DNA of 64,000 bases from Firmicutes bacterium CAG:194 (lineage in GTDB: Bacteria > Bacillota > Clostridia > Lachnospirales > Lachnospiraceae): assembly GCA_000432915.1 (NCBI GenBank), contig HF995248.1, positions 11,890 to 75,889 of the forward strand, in the 5' to 3' direction. Below are positions 63,020 through 64,000 of this stretch, piece by piece. A program made the position numbers and the translations under genes. The notes below the pieces were generated by a model. The model saw only the letters and a program-made list of their open reading frames with translations. It ran no database searches and had not been told where the DNA came from. Each line of letters begins with the position of its first letter. Positions within the stretch are counted from its first letter, which is position 1.

Positions 63020-63756
63020 AGCCGGGCGCGATCAGCGAAAAGCAGGTCGTCATTACCGGAAAAGATGTCAATCATATTAAAAACGTCCTGCGCATGAAGG
63101 TCGGCGAGGAGATCGCGGTCAGTAACGGCGTCGATGGCAGAGAATACAGATGCGGCATTTTGCAGATGACAGAAGATGCGGTGATCTGCGAACTGCGCTT
63201 TATCAAAGAAGACGGCGTAGAACTGCCTTCCAAAATTTATCTTTTTCAGGGACTTCCCAAGGCGGATAAGATGGAACTCATCATCCAGAAGGCAGTGGAG
63301 CTCGGTGCTTACGAGATCATTCCGGTCGCGACAAAACGCACGGTTGTAAAGCTGGATGCCAAGAAGGAAAAGAGCAAGCATGCGCGCTGGCAGGCGATCA
63401 GTGAGGCGGCGGCAAAGCAAAGCAAACGGGCGGTCATTCCGCAGGTACATTCTGTGATGAGCTACGCTGAGGCACTTACCTATGCGGATGCGCTCAATGT
63501 CAGACTGATCCCGTACGAAATGGCGGAAGATATGGCAAAAACACGCAGCCTGATCGAAGAGATAAGACCCGGGCAGAGCATCGGTATTTTCATCGGCCCG
63601 GAAGGCGGATTTGCACCGGAGGAGATTGAGCAGGCAATGGCACATGCCACGCAGCCGATCACGCTGGGCAAGCGGATCCTGCGGACGGAAACAGCCGGTA
63701 TGACAGTGCTTTCGATTTTGATGTATACACTCGAAGGACAGGAACTGAAAGCGTAA
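63001..63756 (+). CDS. rsmE: 16S rRNA m3U1498 methyltransferase
   Basis: A 251-residue SPOUT methyltransferase that methylates U1498 of 16S rRNA. It has YQFFVEPGAISEKQVVITGK with HIKNVLRMKVGEEI (PUA-like part), YLFQGLPKADKMELIIQKAV, the knot segment GIFIGPEGGFAPEEIEQAM and LGKRILRTETAGMTVLSILM. ATG at 63001 is eight bases after AAGGAGAG; the GTG at 62992 overlaps that site. A tRNA/rRNA modification and Fe-S pair with the next gene is common. Confidence 0.94.
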   Translation: MYQFFVEPGAISEKQVVITGKDVNHIKNVLRMKVGEEIAVSNGVDGREYRCGILQMTEDAVICELRFIKEDGVELPSKIYLFQGLPKADKMELIIQKAVELGAYEIIPVATKRTVVKLDAKKEKSKHARWQAISEAAAKQSKRAVIPQVHSVMSYAEALTYADALNVRLIPYEMAEDMAKTRSLIEEIRPGQSIGIFIGPEGGFAPEEIEQAMAHATQPITLGKRILRTETAGMTVLSILMYTLEGQELKA

Positions 63757-63802
63757 AAAATGCATAAGATAAGATAGGACAAAAGCGGAAAGGAAGACGA
63801 AA

Positions 63803-64000
63803 ATGGAAGTATATTTGGATAACTCCGCAACGACGAAGGTATATGATGAGGTCGTGCAGCTTACTTCAAAGATCATGTCTGAGGATTACGGAAATCCCTC
63901 CAGCATGCATCAGAAGGGTGTGGATGCGGAAGTTTATGTGAAAGAAGCAAAAGAAAGGATCGCTAAGACACTGAAGGTACAGGAAAAGGAGATCTTCTTT
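63803..64000 (+). CDS. Cysteine desulfurase (IscS/NifS-like), 3' partial
   Basis: Only the first 66 codons lie in the window: MEVYLDNSATTKVYDEVVQL, then DYGNPSSMHQKGVDAEVYVK and ERIAKTLKVQEKEIFF. YLDNSATT and GNPSS are the N-terminal marks of the NifS/IscS group. The PLP lysine and active Cys lie beyond the end. It takes sulfur from cysteine for tRNA thiolation or Fe-S clusters and might serve the SufC/SufB-like pair 30 kb away. GAAAGGAAG stands before the ATG. Confidence 0.9.
   Translation, partial: MEVYLDNSATTKVYDEVVQLTSKIMSEDYGNPSSMHQKGVDAEVYVKEAKERIAKTLKVQEKEIFF

Noticed and set aside
62797..63876. 359-codon minus-strand frame over prmA and rsmE
   Set aside because: Overlaps two certain genes wholly and shows no domain or start site.

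Overview
The window looks like a chromosomal segment of a low-to-moderate GC Clostridia, most likely a gut Lachnospiraceae. This rests on the hrcA-grpE-dnaK-dnaJ order behind a CIRCE element, a SufC plus single SufB/D gene pair, a DUF6465-like Lys/Ala-rich protein, YesM/YesN-type sensing linked to a ChvE-GguA-GguB sugar importer, and strong AGGAGG-type ribosome binding sites. No rRNA, tRNA, CRISPR array or plasmid/phage core gene was seen.

Region 1 (1-21.2 kb) is an AT-rich capsule/exopolysaccharide cluster, all on the + strand and tightly packed. It holds a Wzz-type chain-length protein (5' end outside the window), an Alg14/Alg13-like (PssD/PssE) split glycosyltransferase, three further GT2/GT4 transferases, a bacterial sialyltransferase-like enzyme, a Wzy-like polymerase, a Wzx flippase, O-acyltransferases of two kinds and a large polytopic membrane protein. 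Two sugar-nucleotide routes are encoded. One is GDP-D-glycero-D-manno-heptose: GmhA and HddA near the front, and HddC fused to GmhB 15 kb later. The other, less expected, is a candidate CMP-ulosonate route: a NeuA/KdsB-like cytidylyltransferase, a DRE-TIM metal-dependent aldolase fused to an extra C-terminal domain, and a KdsC-like HAD phosphatase. No NeuB- or KdsA-type synthase was seen, so the aldolase may take that place. This is the most interesting system in the window.

Region 2 (21.2-27.05 kb) is a worn accessory island. It has a double-truncated IS110 transposase, a block of stem-loops, a probably 5'-truncated gene, a frameshifted acidic gene, a decayed DNA2-like helicase, an apparently intact AAA ATPase plus PD-(D/E)XK-like protein pair (a candidate two-gene defence module), and the tail of an Rpn-family nuclease.

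Region 3 (27.05-35.2 kb) returns to a more GC-rich backbone: an HD phosphohydrolase, ManC, a divergent AraC regulator with a pair of candidate operator repeats, Gmd and Fcl (GDP-mannose to GDP-L-fucose), SufC-SufB/D and a tRNA-dihydrouridine synthase. ManC/Gmd/Fcl probably feed the same surface polysaccharide.

Region 4 (35.3-50.1 kb) holds a 1318-residue secreted Fn3-like protein, a CorA-type transporter, and a sugar-sensing and uptake block: a membrane-anchored binding protein, a YesM-like kinase, a YesN-like regulator, a lipoprotein binding protein, then ChvE-GguA-GguB. The gap between ChvE and GguA and the gap after GguB are both rich in RNA hairpins.

Region 5 (50.1-64 kb) is housekeeping: an MBOAT/SGNH acylation pair, an aminotransferase, a patatin-like lipase, UppP, a DUF6465-like protein, the HrcA-regulated chaperone operon, PrmA, RsmE and the start of a cysteine desulfurase that runs off the window end.
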